The position numbers and the translations under genes are program-made. The notes below the pieces were generated by a model that saw nothing but the letters and a program-made list of their open reading frames with translations, was not told the origin of the DNA and did no database searches. Positions 61,894 through 64,000 of a DNA stretch of 64,000 nt are shown here, in pieces. Within the stretch, counting starts at the first letter, position 1. Every line of letters begins with the position of its first letter. Source of the DNA: Physcocola sp002396385 (GTDB lineage Bacteria > Bacteroidota > Bacteroidia > Bacteroidales > Paludibacteraceae); the NCBI GenBank assembly GCA_946535435.1, contig CAMNDM010000001.1, positions 141,107 to 205,106 of the forward strand, written 5' to 3'.

Positions 61894-63486
61894 TCAGCCT
61901 TTCACAAACCGCTCTATCTTGCAGGTGTGTTCCTTGGTCTTCTCGTCGTAGTTGATGCCTATGAACAAAAGGTTGTCGTAGAAGTGGTTGAGGGCCTCGT
62001 GGTAGTTCCTGTCCTTTATTTGCTGGAGGGCGCTTTCCGAGCTCTTGTTGTGCTTCAACTCTATGACCATTGCCGGTATGTTCGGCAGGTAGGGCACGAG
62101 CACCAGGTCGGCATAGCCCTTTCCGGTCGGCAACTCCTTGATGAGCGTGTAGCGGGTGTTGGCATAAAAGTAGGCCAGGCAGATGGCACTCTGGAAGCAG
62201 TGCTCGTCGTTGTAGGTCAGCGGATTGGTCACCTGGGTGTGGGCGGCATCGAGTGCGCGGGCAACCGCCTCGGCGTTGCCGTTAATGGTGTCGTCAAGCA
62301 ACCGCTTTGAGGCGTTGATTACAGCGAAGATCTGTTTGTAGTCGTCGTCGAACTTCACCGCCTTCACCCACTCTTGACGGACTTCCTCGTTCGGTATGCG
62401 GCAGGTCATGTCTTTGTCGTTGTATACCAGGTAGCCCAGATGGATAAGGTAGGTGAACACGTCGTCCTTGCCTTTGAAACTGTTGAGGGTGTTGGTAAAC
62501 GAGGACACCTCTACCTCCACGCTACTACCGGCCAGCATGCTGACCACATCGTCCCTTATGCCATCGAAGTTCAGCCGTATATAGTCTGAGATAGCCTCAA
62601 AAGAGCCGGTTGTCGACCAGTAGTTGGCCATCTTCTTGCGCTCGATGGACGAGACCACCGATTTCGGATTCAACAGACTCACCTCGTCGCTGAGGTCGTA
62701 ACCGTCATACCAGCGCTCCATCTCGTCAAACGGCATTCCGTATTTACCGCAGAGTTCGCGCACCTCCTCTTTGGTAAATCCAACGTAGGAAGCGAACTGC
62801 CCGGAATCGAGCATGGTGTACTCCGAGAACTCGTTCAGCTTACTCTGCACTTTGTCGCGCACAATCGGCATAATGCCGGTAATGTAGGCCAGGGCCAGGG
62901 CTGGGCGCAGTGTGGTGTCCTTAAACAGTCCGTTCAGGAAGCTGAGGTAGTCGTTGAACAACGGTTCTGGAACCTGTTCACGTACCAGAACATCATACTC
63001 GTCGATGATGATGACGAATTTTTCGCCAGTTTCGGAGTAAACTCTCAATATACATTGGTCAATACTATTGTCATCTTCTTTAAATTTGATGTTTTTGAAC
63101 TGTACCTTAAATTCCTCGGCTACTCGTTCGTCTATACGCCTTATAAATTTTGTTTCTTCTCCTTTTTTCTTTGAATTCTGATACAATCCATTTAGATCCA
63201 GCTTGATGACGTTGAGCTTGTTCAAGTACTTGTCATAGTCGGGTGTCTGTCCTATTTTCATCTGGCTGAAGACGTTACTTGTGTCGCACCCTTTCGAGTA
63301 GTATGCGGAAATCATGTTACCCACCATGCTCTTTCCGAAACGGCGCGGACGGGACATGCAGATAAAGTCATGGTCTGTTTCTGCCAGTTTGTTCAACTCG
63401 GCAATAATCAGCGATTTATCAACATATATCTCGTTACGAAGACTTTGTTTTAACGCATCAGCGTTCGGATTCAAATACAAGCCCAT
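61894..63486 (-). CDS. AAA-ATPase with C-terminal PD-(D/E)XK nuclease domain
   Basis: ATG 63486 gives 530 residues; this start has an AGGAGG and a -7 box just upstream. The N-terminal ~230 residues are the AAA-ATPase_like type: the P-loop-equivalent region MSRPRRFGKSMVGNMISAYY near 46, and the Walker B-type segment FVIIIDEYDVLV near 160. The C-terminal ~130 residues carry a PDDEXK_9-like nuclease core GYADLVLVPYLPNIPAMVIE, then LKHNK, with Asp and the E-x-K triad. Such proteins are common, often multicopy, in Bacteroidetes; their role (defence, mobile-element biology or regulation) is unsettled. Confidence 0.88.
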   Translation of the reverse strand: MGLYLNPNADALKQSLRNEIYVDKSLIIAELNKLAETDHDFICMSRPRRFGKSMVGNMISAYYSKGCDTSNVFSQMKIGQTPDYDKYLNKLNVIKLDLNGLYQNSKKKGEETKFIRRIDERVAEEFKVQFKNIKFKEDDNSIDQCILRVYSETGEKFVIIIDEYDVLVREQVPEPLFNDYLSFLNGLFKDTTLRPALALAYITGIMPIVRDKVQSKLNEFSEYTMLDSGQFASYVGFTKEEVRELCGKYGMPFDEMERWYDGYDLSDEVSLLNPKSVVSSIERKKMANYWSTTGSFEAISDYIRLNFDGIRDDVVSMLAGSSVEVEVSSFTNTLNSFKGKDDVFTYLIHLGYLVYNDKDMTCRIPNEEVRQEWVKAVKFDDDYKQIFAVINASKRLLDDTINGNAEAVARALDAAHTQVTNPLTYNDEHCFQSAICLAYFYANTRYTLIKELPTGKGYADLVLVPYLPNIPAMVIELKHNKSSESALQQIKDRNYHEALNHFYDNLLFIGINYDEKTKEHTCKIERFVKG

Positions 63487-63490
63487 GGTG

Positions 63491-63497
63491 CCTCCTT
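63491..63497 (-). promoter_or_regulatory. Strong Shine-Dalgarno of the AAA-ATPase gene
   Basis: The minus strand reads AAGGAGG 4 bases before ATG 63486. Such a consensus site is unusual in this window and selects this Met over the frame's upstream start at 63540. Confidence 0.7.
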
Positions 63498-63509
63498 TTC
63501 TTATAACTA

Positions 63510-63517
63510 CAAATTTA
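63510..63517 (-). promoter_or_regulatory. -7 box of the AAA-ATPase gene
   Basis: The minus strand reads TAAATTTG, 23 bases before ATG 63486. Confidence 0.55.
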
Positions 63518-63540
63518 ATGATTAAGCGGTAACATTGCAA

Positions 63541-63667
63541 CTATTAGTCAGGGACTGAATGTATTCCTGATTTATATATAATGTTGGAGAACACATTTAG
63601 TATAATATACATTAAACACTAAATTGGGATGCGATTCTTTATATCCGAATTCTTCATTGGGGTCATC
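63541..63667. other. Short AT-rich spacer, no gene
   Basis: No ORF, hairpin or repeat of note between the AAA-ATPase upstream region and the barstar-like frame. Confidence 0.4.
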
Positions 63668-63871
63668 CTAAAAGTATGACGCATCATTTAAGTAACTGAA
63701 TATTTTTTCAAGAATATCACTCAAGCATCTAACAATCACAGAAATACAATCAGCACAATTATCTAACGAATCCAGGTCCTGTAAACATCCGTCTAATGCA
63801 TCCAAATTTCTTCCAAAATAGCAAGGGAAACTTAATTCTTTTTGCCATAAACGAGAAAAGAACATTACCAT
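63668..63871 (-). pseudogene. Barstar-like inhibitor, probably frameshifted
   Basis: The 67-residue frame reads FSRLWQKELSFPCYFGRNLD, then ALDGCLQDLDSL, matching the barstar helix-2 and active loop pattern FPxYFGxNLDALxDCLxDL. The usual N-terminal strand is missing: a stop lies just upstream. Another frame supplies MICIDKTEIVYGNVL directly before, so a one-base shift near 63855 would restore a full barstar-type N-terminus. Barstars inhibit secreted ribonucleases such as barnase. No ribonuclease is visible next to it, so it would be an orphan immunity gene. Confidence 0.6.
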
Positions 63872-64000
63872 ATACTATTTCAGTTTTATCTATACATATC
63901 ATAATACTATTAATTGTATTAGTCTTTAATATCCTTAATAGTGTAAAGTTTTTTATTTTTTGAAGTGTTTCGAATAATGGTTAACTTTGTGAAAACGAAT
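63872..64000. other. Right-edge AT-rich segment
   Basis: Holds the possible N-terminal strand of the barstar-like gene in another frame (from about 63897). The window ends here. Confidence 0.35.

Overview
The window reads as a chromosomal segment of a Bacteroidales bacterium (Bacteroidetes). Reasons: many genes are preceded by the Bacteroidetes -7 box TAnnTTTG and few by a Shine-Dalgarno; a RprX/RprY-like two-component pair is present; and there are outer-membrane beta-barrels, a TPR/beta-barrel pair, a C-terminal T9SS-type sorting domain on a giant adhesin, DUF2723, DUF4298 and major-paralogous-domain proteins. No rRNA, tRNA, CRISPR array or intact insertion sequence was seen.

Layout. 1-6.4 kb: a CPA2-type cation/proton antiporter running off the left edge, then a polysaccharide deacetylase and a DUF2723/TMEM260-like membrane protein in one minus-strand unit. 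6.6-20.6 kb: an AT-rich accessory region. It holds a decapitated, frameshifted ATPase gene behind a 44-bp perfect palindrome, an orphan Tai4-like immunity gene, a Sel1-repeat lipoprotein, a complete AbiE-type toxin-antitoxin pair with a promoter-overlapping operator, a DUF2974 hydrolase coupled to a 42-residue ORF, two unknown plus-strand genes, and a tight minus-strand operon of three different dynamin-like GTPases plus a coiled-coil protein. That operon is the best candidate for an undescribed system.

20.9-28.7 kb: housekeeping and secreted functions: PAP2 phosphatase, DUF819 permease, CAP-domain protein, a bacterial expansin, a CDF metal exporter, an amidohydrolase fused to an ABM-type monooxygenase domain, and DUF4298. 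29-34.4 kb: a secreted repeat protein broken by a TGA where a conserved Trp is expected, then a 1106-residue PL1 pectate lyase-CE8 pectin esterase fusion. 34.6-42.6 kb: rprXY, a 1012-residue TPR protein with an outer-membrane barrel, and a TerB/J-domain protein. 42.9-53.4 kb: MntP, a lipoprotein, a tyrosine phosphatase, a SNF2 helicase, an outer-membrane barrel with an Arg/Gly-rich tail, and small unknowns. 53.4-64 kb: an outer-membrane barrel and a 2273-residue adhesin with 19 nearly identical 49-residue repeats, an FMN-binding lipoprotein, an AAA-ATPase/PD-(D/E)XK protein and a barstar-like fragment.

Themes. Carbohydrate attack (expansin, PL1-CE8, deacetylase) and cell-surface display (adhesin, barrels, repeat protein) dominate the core. 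The 6.6-20.6 kb region and the right edge carry inter-bacterial or anti-phage type functions, including two apparently orphan immunity genes (Tai4-like and barstar-like). Family assignments come from motif recognition alone; no database search was run.
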